Below, piece by piece: positions 1-7,579 of a DNA stretch of 34,631 nucleotides (position 1 is its first letter; every line of letters begins with the position of its first letter). Source of the DNA: Bacteroidota bacterium (GTDB lineage: Bacteria > Bacteroidota > Bacteroidia > 2-12-FULL-35-15); contig JAJTCJ010000062.1 in assembly GCA_021323165.1 (NCBI GenBank), forward strand, positions 1 to 34,631, in the 5' to 3' direction. The translations under genes were made by a program, and so were the position numbers. Under the pieces are notes generated by a model that ran no database searches, was not told the origin of the DNA, and saw nothing but the letters and a program-made list of their open reading frames with translations.

Positions 1-1
1 T

Positions 2-796
2 AAGCTCTTATCTATGGGACCAATGGTAATTCCTGAACTCGAGGAAGCCTGGGAACATTGTTTTGATACACTGATCCAGAACAGGATCGAAAATATCATC
101 CACAAGATACAGTTTGACCTGATCGCCAATGAGTTAAAGAAATGGTCGGCTCCCGACAATCAGAATCTCCTGGACGGAGCACTTCTAATTGCGCGGTATC
201 AGTATCCCGATCTTGATTTCGAAAAGGTTAAAAAACAGATCCATCAGATCAGGCAGGATATCTGGCTGGAACTAAATGATGAGCTGACCGCTCTTGAAAA
301 AGTGAAGATCATCAACCACATTTTGTTTGATGTTCATAATTTCAGCGGAAACACAACTAATTATCACGCTCCGCAGAATTCCTATATCAACAATGTACTT
401 GAAAGCAAAAAGGGTAATCCATTATTACTTTCAGTAGTCTATACTATTCTTGCACAATCACTGGATATACCAATTTACGGAGTGAATCTTCCGGAGCATT
501 TTATACTCTGCTATACAAATGCTGATCATGAGGTTCTACCTGAGATGATAGATGACAGCAACAGTAATGTTCTGTTCTATATTAATCCATTCAGTAAGGG
601 CGCGGTTTTCGGGAGAAAAGAAATTGATGCTTTCCTGAAACAGCTTAAACTGGAATCATTACCGATCTTTTATGAGCCATGTTCAAATCTGGAGATAATA
701 AAAAGACTTTTAAGAAACCTGGTTTCATCTTATGAAAAGCTTGGTTACCCTGATAAGAGTGCAGAATTACAGAGGCTTTTGAATTCTTTAGGATAA
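2..796 (+). CDS. SirB1-family transglutaminase-like protein, 5' end outside window
   Basis: The frame is open to the window edge and reads K-L-L-S before the first ATG at 14. That ATG is followed by GPMVIPELEEAWE, which looks like the interior of the family rather than a true N-terminus, so the real start probably lies upstream. About 264 residues are visible. The core has the SirB1/UPF0162 pattern: PQNSYINNVLESKKGNPLLLSVVYTILAQ, then GVNLPEHFIL with its conserved His, and a later FYINPFSKGAVFGRKEI segment. Family members have a transglutaminase-like fold, but their function is poorly defined. The gene ends 9 bases from the stop of the convergent DUF1569-like gene, and no terminator is visible between them. 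Confidence 0.8.
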   Translation, partial: KLLSMGPMVIPELEEAWEHCFDTLIQNRIENIIHKIQFDLIANELKKWSAPDNQNLLDGALLIARYQYPDLDFEKVKKQIHQIRQDIWLELNDELTALEKVKIINHILFDVHNFSGNTTNYHAPQNSYINNVLESKKGNPLLLSVVYTILAQSLDIPIYGVNLPEHFILCYTNADHEVLPEMIDDSNSNVLFYINPFSKGAVFGRKEIDAFLKQLKLESLPIFYEPCSNLEIIKRLLRNLVSSYEKLGYPDKSAELQRLLNSLG

Positions 797-805
797 GTTT
801 ATTTT

Positions 806-1261
806 TTATAACAATCCGAATTGCTTGCAATGATGAACAGCATGCTTGTGCAATAAATGCGTCCATTCTTCAAAGTTGAGATCACCAAAGAAAGAATTTG
901 TCAATGTCGCACCTTTATTATTTTCGAAATAAGATATAAAATTATTAATCTCCTTTTCAAGATCTGCAATAGCCTCCTGCATATTTTTTTTCTGAACAGG
1001 CAATGGTTCTTCAGCCATTAATGCATTTTTGGTGTTAGGTTTAAATTCCTTATCACTCATTGCGAATTCTTTGTATTTACCAACATGTTCTGCAGGAGTA
1101 TGCAAAGACTGATTGTTTTTTCCTGTAGCAAAACTAATTGATTCAGCCATGTGTTCAACCATCTGCTGTCCGTTCATTACGCCCCAGGCACCTTTGACTT
1201 CGGGAGAAAGAGTTCTTAATAATTTAGGGAACTCGCTTTTTAAAAATTCTAGTTTATCCAT
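806..1261 (-). CDS. DUF1569/DinB-superfamily-like protein
   Basis: This 151-residue soluble protein has a putative metal-binding helical-bundle pattern: GQQMVEHMAES near residue 31 (His37) and a C-terminal EWTHLLHKHAVHHCKQFGLL with several histidines (135, 138, 140, 143, 144). DUF1569 and DinB-superfamily proteins are small four-helix bundles, many with a three-His metal site. The reaction of this branch is unknown. It is the last minus-strand gene after the paa cluster and is convergent with the SirB1-like gene. A role in the paa pathway is only guilt by proximity. The start is supported by the N-terminal MDKLEFLK helix. Confidence 0.6.
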   Translation of the reverse strand: MDKLEFLKSEFPKLLRTLSPEVKGAWGVMNGQQMVEHMAESISFATGKNNQSLHTPAEHVGKYKEFAMSDKEFKPNTKNALMAEEPLPVQKKNMQEAIADLEKEINNFISYFENNKGATLTNSFFGDLNFEEWTHLLHKHAVHHCKQFGLL

Positions 1262-1287
1262 ATTATTCTGTAAAAGATTAAATACTT

Positions 1288-1743
1288 TTAGTTGTCTTCA
1301 GAAGGATTTTTCTTTCTAAGTTCTTTTGGAAAATCAGTTTTTAAAATATAAACACCATTCATTGGATTTTCCATCGGTAAAGAATCTTTTAAATGAAAAT
1401 ACATATGGGTTTCATTCTCTGCTTCTTTAATAAACTTTTCTGTTTTCTTGATCAACTTTTTTGATACCGCAAAAACTGAACGTTCACCATTCTCCATCAA
1501 ACAGTCGCAAACAGTCATATCCGGGATTTCGAAACTGAATTCGGTATTATCCGGATAATAACCTGCAAGTGTGTAAGTAGAATTGTTTTTGATCTTAAAC
1601 TCTTTCACATCTCCTGCCACTTTAAATTCATCTTCCCAAAGGCATTTGATATTGTCTTCCGACTCTTCTCCTTCATGGAGATCGTCAGCAAAACCCTGAC
1701 TGAATTCAGAGTTGATCAGTATAAAGTGTAGGTACAAATTCAT
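1288..1743 (-). CDS. Hypothetical protein, 151 aa
   Basis: I do not recognise this family. The product is acidic, has no signal peptide or membrane segment, and contains the segment FKIKNNSTYTLAGYYPDNTEFSFEIPD followed by a CDCL motif near residue 80. The Lys-rich stretch at about residues 95-108 (KKLIKKTEKFIKEAE) looks helical. It lies 26 bases upstream of the DUF1569-like gene on the same strand, so the two may share a transcript. Upstream of its start is a degenerate intergenic repeat (ACCGTAAGGCGCTAAGGCGC, 1748-1767). The open frame and its position in a run of minus-strand genes support it as a real gene. Confidence 0.6.
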   Translation of the reverse strand: MNLYLHFILINSEFSQGFADDLHEGEESEDNIKCLWEDEFKVAGDVKEFKIKNNSTYTLAGYYPDNTEFSFEIPDMTVCDCLMENGERSVFAVSKKLIKKTEKFIKEAENETHMYFHLKDSLPMENPMNGVYILKTDFPKELRKKNPSEDN

Positions 1744-1813
1744 TTTTTTACCGTAAGGCGCTAAGGCGCAAAATTTATATTCTTTGTTTATCTAAGTTAT
1801 CTATAACTGACTG

Positions 1814-2206
1814 TTACTTTAAGGTTGCACCTTTTGCTGAATAAAAAGGATGTATCTCAACCATTAATCTTCCTGCTTTCACCATTGGGTCATCATTCGC
1901 TAATTTCTCTGCCTCTTCTTTTGTTGCAACATTATACACACATATCCCTCTGATGTCAGTATTATCCATAAGAGGTCCGCAAATATCCATTTTTCCTTCG
2001 TCAGCCATTTTATTGAGGTGCGACATGTGCTGCTCCTGTAACTTGTGTACTGTGGTAGAATCCTGAGAACGATTCGGACCCTTTTTTAAGAAAACCAAAT
2101 AATAGGTTTTCATTTCATATTTTTTTTCGGATGCTTTTTCCTGTGCGGTGATGACAGATGAGATCATCAACGTGATTATTAATGTGAATAATTGAAATAT
2201 TTTCAT
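1814..2206 (-). CDS. Exported YciI-like (YCII) protein
   Basis: The protein has 130 residues. Residues 1-22 form a signal peptide (MKIFQLFTLIITLMISSVITAQ) and the rest is a YCII-related domain starting at MKTYYLVFLKKG. The His60 in QEQHMSHLNKMADEG and the Asp106 in NDDPMVKAG match the His/Asp pair typical of YCII proteins, which are ferredoxin-like dimers of largely unknown or lactonase/dehydrochlorinase-like activity. Most YciI proteins are cytosolic, so export to the periplasm is unusual. It sits 101 bases downstream of paaY, but a palindromic repeat lies between them, so co-transcription is uncertain. Confidence 0.75.
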   Translation of the reverse strand: MKIFQLFTLIITLMISSVITAQEKASEKKYEMKTYYLVFLKKGPNRSQDSTTVHKLQEQHMSHLNKMADEGKMDICGPLMDNTDIRGICVYNVATKEEAEKLANDDPMVKAGRLMVEIHPFYSAKGATLK

Positions 2207-2227
2207 TTTCCAGTTTATGTTCTTTTA

Positions 2228-2294
2228 TGAGATTGCTTGCGCCACCGCTAAAGCTAAGGCGACACGCGGTCGGTCGTCCTTCCTCGCGATGACG
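2228..2294. repeat. GTCATCGCGAGG-type palindromic repeat
   Basis: On the minus strand this stretch begins GTCATCGCGAGGAAGGACGA and ends GCAATCTCA. That is the recognisable pattern of the widespread GTCATTGCGAGGAG...GCAATCTC dispersed repeat seen in unrelated bacteria. It fills most of the 101-base gap between paaY and the YciI-like gene and contains the internal stem GCGACACGCGGTCGGTCGTC. One copy is visible in this window. Confidence 0.65.
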
Positions 2295-2307
2295 CTCCAT
2301 AATTAGT

Positions 2308-2907
2308 TTATTTATTACTCTTAGTTTCTTTCCATGTCTTATAAATATCTTGTTGCTTAGGCCGGTTTGCTTCTACTTCGCGCAATGGTTCGCATTGTTT
2401 TAAAGTTGCTTTACAATCAGCCGGCAGCTGCTGGTATAATTTGGTTCCCTGTGTTTTCCAGGCGATCATTTCATCTGTAACGGTCTTCACAACTTTTCCG
2501 GGATTCCCAACGATCACACTTCTCTCTGGAACAATTGTATTTGCAGGAATAAAACATAAAGCACCAACTATACAATTATCACCTATTTCCACATCATCCA
2601 TAACCACTGAATTCATTCCAATCAGCACATTCTTGCCAATAGTTGCACCGTGAATAATTGCACCATGTCCGATGTGAGCAGCCTCTTTTAACGTTACTGT
2701 TGTTCCCGGAAACATATGTATCGTACAATTCTCCTGCACATTGCATCCATCTTCTATGATGATCTGTCCCCAATCGCCACGAATTGCGGCACCCGGACCG
2801 ATATAAACATCTTTCCCGATTATCACATTTCCTGTAACAGTGGCATTGGGATGAATGAAAGCACTTTCGTGAATGACAGGTTTGTAGTTATTAAATTCGT
2901 ATATCAT
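2308..2907 (-). CDS. paaY: PaaY: hexapeptide-repeat (gamma-carbonic-anhydrase-like) thioesterase
   Basis: The 199-residue protein is a left-handed beta-helix. Imperfect hexapeptide repeats run from residue 15 to about 145 (FIHPNATVTGNVIIGKDVYI and onward), followed by a C-terminal helical tail. The histidines expected for the trimer-interface metal site are His64, His81 and His86 (CTIHMF, HIGHGAIIHG). In characterised paa pathways PaaY hydrolyses 2-hydroxycyclohepta-1,4,6-triene-1-carboxyl-CoA, a dead-end by-product that arises when ring cleavage stalls. Its start is 6 bases from the stop of the upstream lipoprotein gene, so the two are probably co-transcribed with paaI and paaJ. Other gamma-CA-like proteins resemble it, but the cluster context supports PaaY. 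Confidence 0.85.
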   Translation of the reverse strand: MIYEFNNYKPVIHESAFIHPNATVTGNVIIGKDVYIGPGAAIRGDWGQIIIEDGCNVQENCTIHMFPGTTVTLKEAAHIGHGAIIHGATIGKNVLIGMNSVVMDDVEIGDNCIVGALCFIPANTIVPERSVIVGNPGKVVKTVTDEMIAWKTQGTKLYQQLPADCKATLKQCEPLREVEANRPKQQDIYKTWKETKSNK

Positions 2908-2913
2908 TTTGAA

Positions 2914-3633
2914 TTATTGAGGAACGATAAACATTTTAAAAAGCATATCTAATTTATTTTTTAATATTTTTTTATTCTTATAATCATTCTGCGAAAAAAT
3001 AACTTTTTTATAATAACAAGTCTTCTGTGATGATTTATCAAAGATCAACAAATAAAAACCGCCCTGACGTAAAGGGTTAACAGGTTCGGGATACAATAAC
3101 GAAACAGCTCCTCCTCCAACCACCCCCAGGGCTGTAGCCATCGCAGCAGTAACTATAATTTTATCAACCTTCTGTTGTTTCTGCCGTTTTGAAGGTATGT
3201 AACGGTTGTAAATAATTAGGCTCAGATAATCTTCTTTCTGATCATTTAAAACCTGAGAAATATTCAAAGTAATTGATTTATTTTTGAGCTTATACTCTTT
3301 ATCTATGGAGGAAGCCAAAGAAAGAGCATCCGCATAGAAATTTAACATCAATGTAGAATCCTTAATTTGAATTTTTTCACTTAAATGATATGCTCGTCTG
3401 TTTTCCGCCAGTAAATTTTCAACATTTTGAGAAACAAAGACCGTATTTGTATCAGAGTAATACTTTTGTGTGCTGTCATTAAATCCGAGAATGCTGCAAA
3501 AAGGATCAACATAACTTACTTTTTTTATCTTATTCGCATCAAAACTATTTGTCAATGTATAAGAAGTAGAACAAGAACTAATACTCAGTCCTAATCCTAA
3601 AAAATAAAAAAGTTGCTTTTGGAATTCCATCAT
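2914..3633 (-). CDS. Lipoprotein of unknown function between paaJ and paaY
   Basis: This 239-residue protein starts with a hydrophobic signal and an I-S-S-C lipobox at Cys21, so it is likely a lipoprotein. The mature part has beta-rich segments (MLNFYADALSLASSI, SITLNISQVLND). Near residues 160-180 is a small-residue hydrophobic stretch (VTAAMATALGVVGGGAVSLL) that could be a membrane-inserted hairpin. I do not recognise the family. Its start is 3 bases from the paaJ stop and its stop is 6 bases from the paaY start, so it is tightly built into the paaI-paaJ-paaY transcription unit. No lipoprotein is part of the classical paa pathway. Two adjacent ATG codons (3633 or 3630) are possible starts. 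Confidence 0.7.
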   Translation of the reverse strand: MMEFQKQLFYFLGLGLSISSCSTSYTLTNSFDANKIKKVSYVDPFCSILGFNDSTQKYYSDTNTVFVSQNVENLLAENRRAYHLSEKIQIKDSTLMLNFYADALSLASSIDKEYKLKNKSITLNISQVLNDQKEDYLSLIIYNRYIPSKRQKQQKVDKIIVTAAMATALGVVGGGAVSLLYPEPVNPLRQGGFYLLIFDKSSQKTCYYKKVIFSQNDYKNKKILKNKLDMLFKMFIVPQ

Positions 3634-3636
3634 TTC

Positions 3637-4845
3637 TCAACACTTTTCAATAATCACCGCATACCCCTGGCCAACACCGATACACATAGTCACTAATGCA
3701 TAACGTTTGTTCTGCTCCTGCAATTCGATAGCAGCAGTATTTAATAAACGTGCACCGCTTACACCCAAAGGATGCCCGAGCGCGATAGCACCACCATTAG
3801 GATTGATACGAGGATCATTATCCGCTAACCCCCATGCGCGCGTGCAAGCTAATGCCTGCGCTGCAAATGCTTCATTCAATTCAATAATATCAATATCTTT
3901 CATTGTAAGGCCGGCACGTTTCAATGCCATGTTGCTTGCTTCAACAGGACCTATTCCCATAATTCTCGGCTCTACTCCAACAACTCCGCTTGAAATAATT
4001 CTTGCTTTCGGGGTTAAGTTATATTTTTTAATTCCCTCTTCAGACGCCATTAAAATTGCTGCAGCCCCGTCATTAAGCCCAGATGCATTCCCTGCAGTCA
4101 CTGAACCTCCATCTTTTTTAAATGCACCTTTTAATTTTGATAATCCTTCAAGAGTTGTATCGGGACGCATGAATTCATCCTTATCAAATATTTTCGGATC
4201 CCCCTTTTTTTGAGGAATTTCAACAGCAACAATTTCTTTAGCGAATCTTCCATTTGATTGGGCAGCTCCAGCCTTCTGCTGACTCCATAAAGAAAACTTA
4301 TCCTGGTCCTCTCTGCTGATCTTATATTTGTCAACAAGATTTTCAGCTGTTTCACCCATGGCATCAACACCATAAACCTCTTTCATTTTCGGATTGATGA
4401 ATCTCCAGCCGAAGCTTGAATCATACATTTGCTGATCACGCCCGAATGCTGAAGAAGCTTTCGACATTACCCAGGGACCACGTGTCATGTTTTCAACACC
4501 TCCGGAGATCATCAGATCACCTTCACCAGTCATGATCGCTCTTGCAGCAGCCATACTTGCGGATAATCCCGAAGCACATAAACGGTTCACTGTTTCGCCC
4601 GGAACCTCATGAGGCATACCGGATAACAATACGGCCATACGCGCAACATTGCGGTTATCTTCACCTGACTGATTTGCACATCCCATGATCACATCAGCAA
4701 TTTGTTTCTGATCGATGGATGGATTACGTTTCATAAGTTCTTTAAGAACGATGGCAGCAAGATCATCTGTACGAACAGTTGATAATGTTCCTCCGAAATT
4801 TCCAATCGGAGTCCGGATACCGTTTATAATAAAAGCTGATTTCAT
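3637..4845 (-). CDS. paaJ: PaaJ: 3-oxoadipyl-CoA / 3-oxo-5,6-dehydrosuberyl-CoA thiolase
   Basis: This is a 402-residue thiolase. Active-site residues are visible: Cys90 in NRLCASGLSAS, the NEAFAAQAL segment, GHPLG with the catalytic His, and the C-terminal MCIGVGQG with the second Cys. In the phenylacetate pathway the enzyme cleaves acetyl-CoA from 3-oxo-5,6-dehydrosuberyl-CoA and again from 3-oxoadipyl-CoA. I chose ATG 4845 (MKSAFIINGIRTPIG), which matches the family N-terminus. A six-codon-longer frame starts with GTG at 4863, inside an intergenic repeat. PaaJ could be annotated pcaF/fadA-like, but the paa neighbours make PaaJ most likely. Confidence 0.9.
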   Translation of the reverse strand: MKSAFIINGIRTPIGNFGGTLSTVRTDDLAAIVLKELMKRNPSIDQKQIADVIMGCANQSGEDNRNVARMAVLLSGMPHEVPGETVNRLCASGLSASMAAARAIMTGEGDLMISGGVENMTRGPWVMSKASSAFGRDQQMYDSSFGWRFINPKMKEVYGVDAMGETAENLVDKYKISREDQDKFSLWSQQKAGAAQSNGRFAKEIVAVEIPQKKGDPKIFDKDEFMRPDTTLEGLSKLKGAFKKDGGSVTAGNASGLNDGAAAILMASEEGIKKYNLTPKARIISSGVVGVEPRIMGIGPVEASNMALKRAGLTMKDIDIIELNEAFAAQALACTRAWGLADNDPRINPNGGAIALGHPLGVSGARLLNTAAIELQEQNKRYALVTMCIGVGQGYAVIIEKC

Positions 4846-4860
4846 ATTTGTTGTTTTTAA

Positions 4861-4927
4861 CACGGAGGAACTGAGATATCAGAGTTTCACAGAGTTTCTG
4901 TGTTTCTCTTTTTCTCCGTTTCTCTTT
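4861..4927. repeat. Degenerate CACGGAGGAACTGAG-type repeat
   Basis: The gap between paaI and paaJ is filled by a low-complexity string of CACGGAG and CAGAGTTT units. It then turns into the complementary form (TTTCTGTGTTTCTC, TTTCTCCGTTTCTCTTTG), so the RNA could fold on itself. It belongs to the dispersed CACGGAG family seen repeatedly in this window. Confidence 0.5.
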
Positions 4928-4934
4928 GTAAATT

Positions 4935-5360
4935 TTATTTATTGATCTCCCATTCTTTAGAAGTCCTATAAACTGTTCCTTTAAAGAAAGCAACCTTCTC
5001 ACCTTTTTGATTTGAGATCTCCATGTGATAGGTGCCTGTTTTGTTTGTTAAGCTAAGTTCGCGGGCTTCACAGATTAATTCATCATTCACATTCACCGCA
5101 ATTGCAAATGAAATCGAACATTCCAATGCAACGCTTAATCTTCCATAAGCATTGGATGCAAAAGCTAGTGCGCTGTCTGCAAAAGAAAACGCTATTCCAC
5201 CATGTGCGATCCCGAATCCATTTACCATCTCATTACGGATCTTCATTTTCAGGATACAGCGCCCTTTCTCAACTAAAATTTTTTCGATTCCTAGCCACTG
5301 ACTGAATTTATCTTCAGCCAGCATCTTATCAACAATTTTAAGAGCAGTATTGTTTTCCAT
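4935..5360 (-). CDS. paaI: PaaI: hotdog-fold phenylacetyl-CoA-type thioesterase
   Basis: This is a 141-residue hotdog-fold protein. It has the PaaI signature NGFGIAHGGIAFSFADSALA (residues 48-67): His53-Gly-Gly and Asp62 are the catalytic-region residues of the family. PaaI hydrolyses phenylacetyl-CoA and ring-hydroxylated derivatives, releasing CoA when the pathway stalls. It is the first gene after the terminator behind paaH. A TAACTTTG element at 5405-5412 lies 45 bases upstream of the start, so paaI-paaJ-lipoprotein-paaY probably forms its own transcript. Confidence 0.9.
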   Translation of the reverse strand: MENNTALKIVDKMLAEDKFSQWLGIEKILVEKGRCILKMKIRNEMVNGFGIAHGGIAFSFADSALAFASNAYGRLSVALECSISFAIAVNVNDELICEARELSLTNKTGTYHMEISNQKGEKVAFFKGTVYRTSKEWEINK

Positions 5361-5404
5361 TATATTGATTTAAAGTGGCAGAGAAAGCACGTAAAAATGC
5401 CTTA

Positions 5405-5412
5405 CAAAGTTA
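5405..5412 (-). promoter_or_regulatory. Candidate -7 element (TAACTTTG) for paaI operon
   Basis: On the minus strand the sequence TAACTTTG fits the Bacteroidota -7 consensus TAnnTTTG exactly. It lies 45 bases upstream of the paaI ATG and downstream of the paaH terminator. A clear TTG at -33 is not present; GTTT lies near the expected place. Confidence 0.45.
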
Positions 5413-5478
5413 TTAAAAGAAATGAGTTTTAAACGAAATCCGGATGCAGATTTAGGCCCAAACATACCTGAGAACAAC

Positions 5479-5508
5479 AAAAAAGCCCGCTCTTCCTGAA
5501 CGGGCTTT
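5479..5508 (-). terminator. Intrinsic terminator of paaG-paaH
   Basis: An 8-bp perfect stem (AAAGCCCG with CGGGCTTT) has an 11-base loop. Read on the minus strand, the stem is followed by a run of six T. It begins 19 bases after the paaH stop, the position expected for an intrinsic terminator closing that transcript. Confidence 0.85.
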
Positions 5509-5526
5509 CACTTAAATAAAAGATGT

Positions 5527-6681
5527 TTAATAAAATGTTTTTCCTTCTTTAGCCATACGCTTTAAAAGCACAGAAGGACGATATCGGTCTTCCTGGTATT
5601 CATCATATAACCCGCTTAATATATTAAGAACTATCTGCAAACCGATCTCATCCGCCCATTTCAATAAACCCTTTGGATAATTCACTCCTTTGGTCATTGC
5701 AAGATCGAGATCTTTTGCTGTAGCTAATTGCAGATGCAAGGAATCGATCGCTTCATTGATAAGCATAGAGATCACACGATAAAAAATGGATTTTCCCAAT
5801 TCTTCCACCTCAACAGGCTTAGGCATTTCTGCACCATTCGTATAATTATAGTAACCTCTTCCGGATTTACGTCCATATAGCTTTGCTTCGAACAATCTTT
5901 TCTGAGTAAGTGAAGGTTTGAATCTTGGCTCAAAAAAGAATTGAGTCCACACACTTTCCGTCACTTTATAATTTACATCATTACCAATAAAATCCATTAA
6001 TTCGAAAGGACCCATTTTAAAACCACCGACTGTTTTCATTGCCCAATCAATCGTTGCAAAGTCAGCGATACCTTCTTCATAGATTCTGATAGATTCACTA
6101 TAAAATGAACGAGCAACACGATTCACGATAAAGCCGGGAGTATCTTTTGCAAGCACAGTAACTTTACCCCATGTATCGATAAGGTCTCTTGAAGTTTTAA
6201 CAATATTTTCCTTTGTGAGAATGCCGGGAATAATTTCAACAAGAGGCATTAATGGTGCGGGATTAAAGAAATGTATTCCGATCACTCTTTCCGCATTTTT
6301 GCAGGATGCTGCAATTGAAGCGATGGACAAAGAAGAAGTGTTGCTTGCCAGAATACAGTTTTCGGAAACAATACTTTCCAGTTCAATAAAAACTCTTTGT
6401 TTTATTTCAATGTCTTCAATGATCGCTTCGATCACAAGGCCACAATCTTTAAAATCTGATAAGCTGTTTACATACTTTGTCCGGCCAATAATATCGATGG
6501 CAACCTGATCAGTGAGCTTATGCTTTTCTACAATTTTTTTCAAAGTGCTTTCCAGCGTAGATCTTGCTTTCTCAAGCGCAGCCTGATTATTGTCAAAAAC
6601 TAATACTGTATGTCCGGCAGTTGCCGCAACCTGGGCAATTCCGGCTCCCATCGCACCTGATCCTATTATTCCTATCTGCAT
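5527..6681 (-). CDS. paaH: PaaH: 3-hydroxyadipyl-CoA dehydrogenase
   Basis: The 384-residue protein has an N-terminal Rossmann fold (GSGAMG at residues 7-12) binding NAD. The catalytic region follows: SNTSSLSI near 113-120, His137 in HFFNP and Glu149 in PLVEIIPG. Two C-terminal 3HCDH helical domains complete it (about 185-285 and 310-384). PaaH oxidises 3-hydroxyadipyl-CoA to 3-oxoadipyl-CoA with NAD+, the step before the final PaaJ cleavage. The gene follows paaG by 61 bases and is closed by the terminator at 5479-5508. It is shorter than PaaH versions that carry extra C-terminal sequence, but both dehydrogenase domains are complete. Confidence 0.9.
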   Translation of the reverse strand: MQIGIIGSGAMGAGIAQVAATAGHTVLVFDNNQAALEKARSTLESTLKKIVEKHKLTDQVAIDIIGRTKYVNSLSDFKDCGLVIEAIIEDIEIKQRVFIELESIVSENCILASNTSSLSIASIAASCKNAERVIGIHFFNPAPLMPLVEIIPGILTKENIVKTSRDLIDTWGKVTVLAKDTPGFIVNRVARSFYSESIRIYEEGIADFATIDWAMKTVGGFKMGPFELMDFIGNDVNYKVTESVWTQFFFEPRFKPSLTQKRLFEAKLYGRKSGRGYYNYTNGAEMPKPVEVEELGKSIFYRVISMLINEAIDSLHLQLATAKDLDLAMTKGVNYPKGLLKWADEIGLQIVLNILSGLYDEYQEDRYRPSVLLKRMAKEGKTFY

Positions 6682-6693
6682 AAATTAAAAATT

Positions 6694-6736
6694 TACCGCT
6701 GAGTCCGCTGAGATTTCACAGAGGATCGCAGAGTTA
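6694..6736. repeat. Degenerate ACCGCTGAGTCCGCTGAG-type repeat
   Basis: The paaG-paaH gap is almost wholly made of ACCGCTGAGTCCGCTGAG followed by CACAGAGGATCGCAGAG. This is another member of the dispersed purine-rich ACC-CGGAG-like family in this window. Confidence 0.45.
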
Positions 6737-6742
6737 ATATTA

Positions 6743-7522
6743 TTATTCCCCTTTAAAAACAGGTTTTCTTTTTTCAAGAAAAGCATTTACACCCTCATTG
6801 TAATCATAGCTTTGAGCTGCTTTAACCTGCTCATCGCCTTCCGCTTTTAATTGCTGTTCCAATGAATTTGTCATAGACTGATTCATTAACTTTTTTGTTA
6901 AGCCGATCCCGAATGTTGGCATATCTGCTAGCGTTTTTGCAATTGACATTGCCTCCGCTTGTAAATTGCTATCTTCAGAAACTTTATAGATCATTCCCAT
7001 TCTTTCTGCATCTGAAGCGGAGATCTTATCACCCAACATCATAAGTGCGGAAGCTTTTCCAAAACCTATCAGTCGTGGTAAAAAAAATGTGCCGCCACTG
7101 TCAGGAATTAGTCCGATCTTACTGAATGCCTGAATAAATGATACTGATGAAGCTGCGACAACCACATCACATGCAAGTGCAATGTTGGCACCTGCTCCCG
7201 CTGCAACACCATTTACAGCGCAGATGACAGGCTTTTCAATGCTTCTGATCTTTAATATGATAGGATTGTAATGTTCTCGTACAATGCGTTCTATTCCAGG
7301 ACCACTTTTATCCATTGCTTCAGAAAGATCCTGTCCGGCACAAAATGCTTTCCCCTCACCAGTAAGATAAATTGCACGAATATTTTTATCGCTGCCGGCA
7401 TTATCTAATGCAGCCTGGAGCTGTAAGGCCATTTCACGGTTGAAGCTGTTAAATTTATCAGGACGATTTAAAGTGATCTTTAGTACACTTCCTTCAGAGT
7501 CTGTTTTAATAAATGATGTCAT
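6743..7522 (-). CDS. paaG: PaaG: 1,2-epoxyphenylacetyl-CoA isomerase
   Basis: This is a 259-residue crotonase-fold protein. Oxyanion-hole segments are FCAGQDL (residues 60-66) and NGVAAGAGANIALACD (104-119). The acid/base position is Asp141 in GLIPDSGGT, as in PaaG, which uses an Asp and lacks one of the two Glu of true hydratases. PaaG converts ring-1,2-epoxyphenylacetyl-CoA to oxepin-CoA and also moves a double bond in the later beta-oxidation steps. It starts the paaG-paaH pair, with a TATATTTG element 22 bases upstream, so it may be transcribed independently of the histidine kinase gene before it. Confidence 0.9.
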   Translation of the reverse strand: MTSFIKTDSEGSVLKITLNRPDKFNSFNREMALQLQAALDNAGSDKNIRAIYLTGEGKAFCAGQDLSEAMDKSGPGIERIVREHYNPIILKIRSIEKPVICAVNGVAAGAGANIALACDVVVAASSVSFIQAFSKIGLIPDSGGTFFLPRLIGFGKASALMMLGDKISASDAERMGMIYKVSEDSNLQAEAMSIAKTLADMPTFGIGLTKKLMNQSMTNSLEQQLKAEGDEQVKAAQSYDYNEGVNAFLEKRKPVFKGE

Positions 7523-7543
7523 TGCTTAAAAATTTAATGAAAT

Positions 7544-7551
7544 CAAATATA
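7544..7551 (-). promoter_or_regulatory. Candidate -7 element (TATATTTG) for paaGH
   Basis: TATATTTG on the minus strand matches TAnnTTTG and lies 21 bases from the paaG ATG, in the 57-base gap after the kinase gene. The -33 position at a 19-base spacing reads TTT rather than TTG. Confidence 0.45.
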
Positions 7552-7579
7552 ACGGCAATTCAGATATAAAAAAAGAAAT

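Noticed and set aside
3707..4213. A 168-codon open frame on the plus strand
   Set aside because: It is opposite paaJ, whose thiolase motifs make the minus strand the coding strand; the composition (Ser/Ala/Pro-rich) is that of an antisense shadow.
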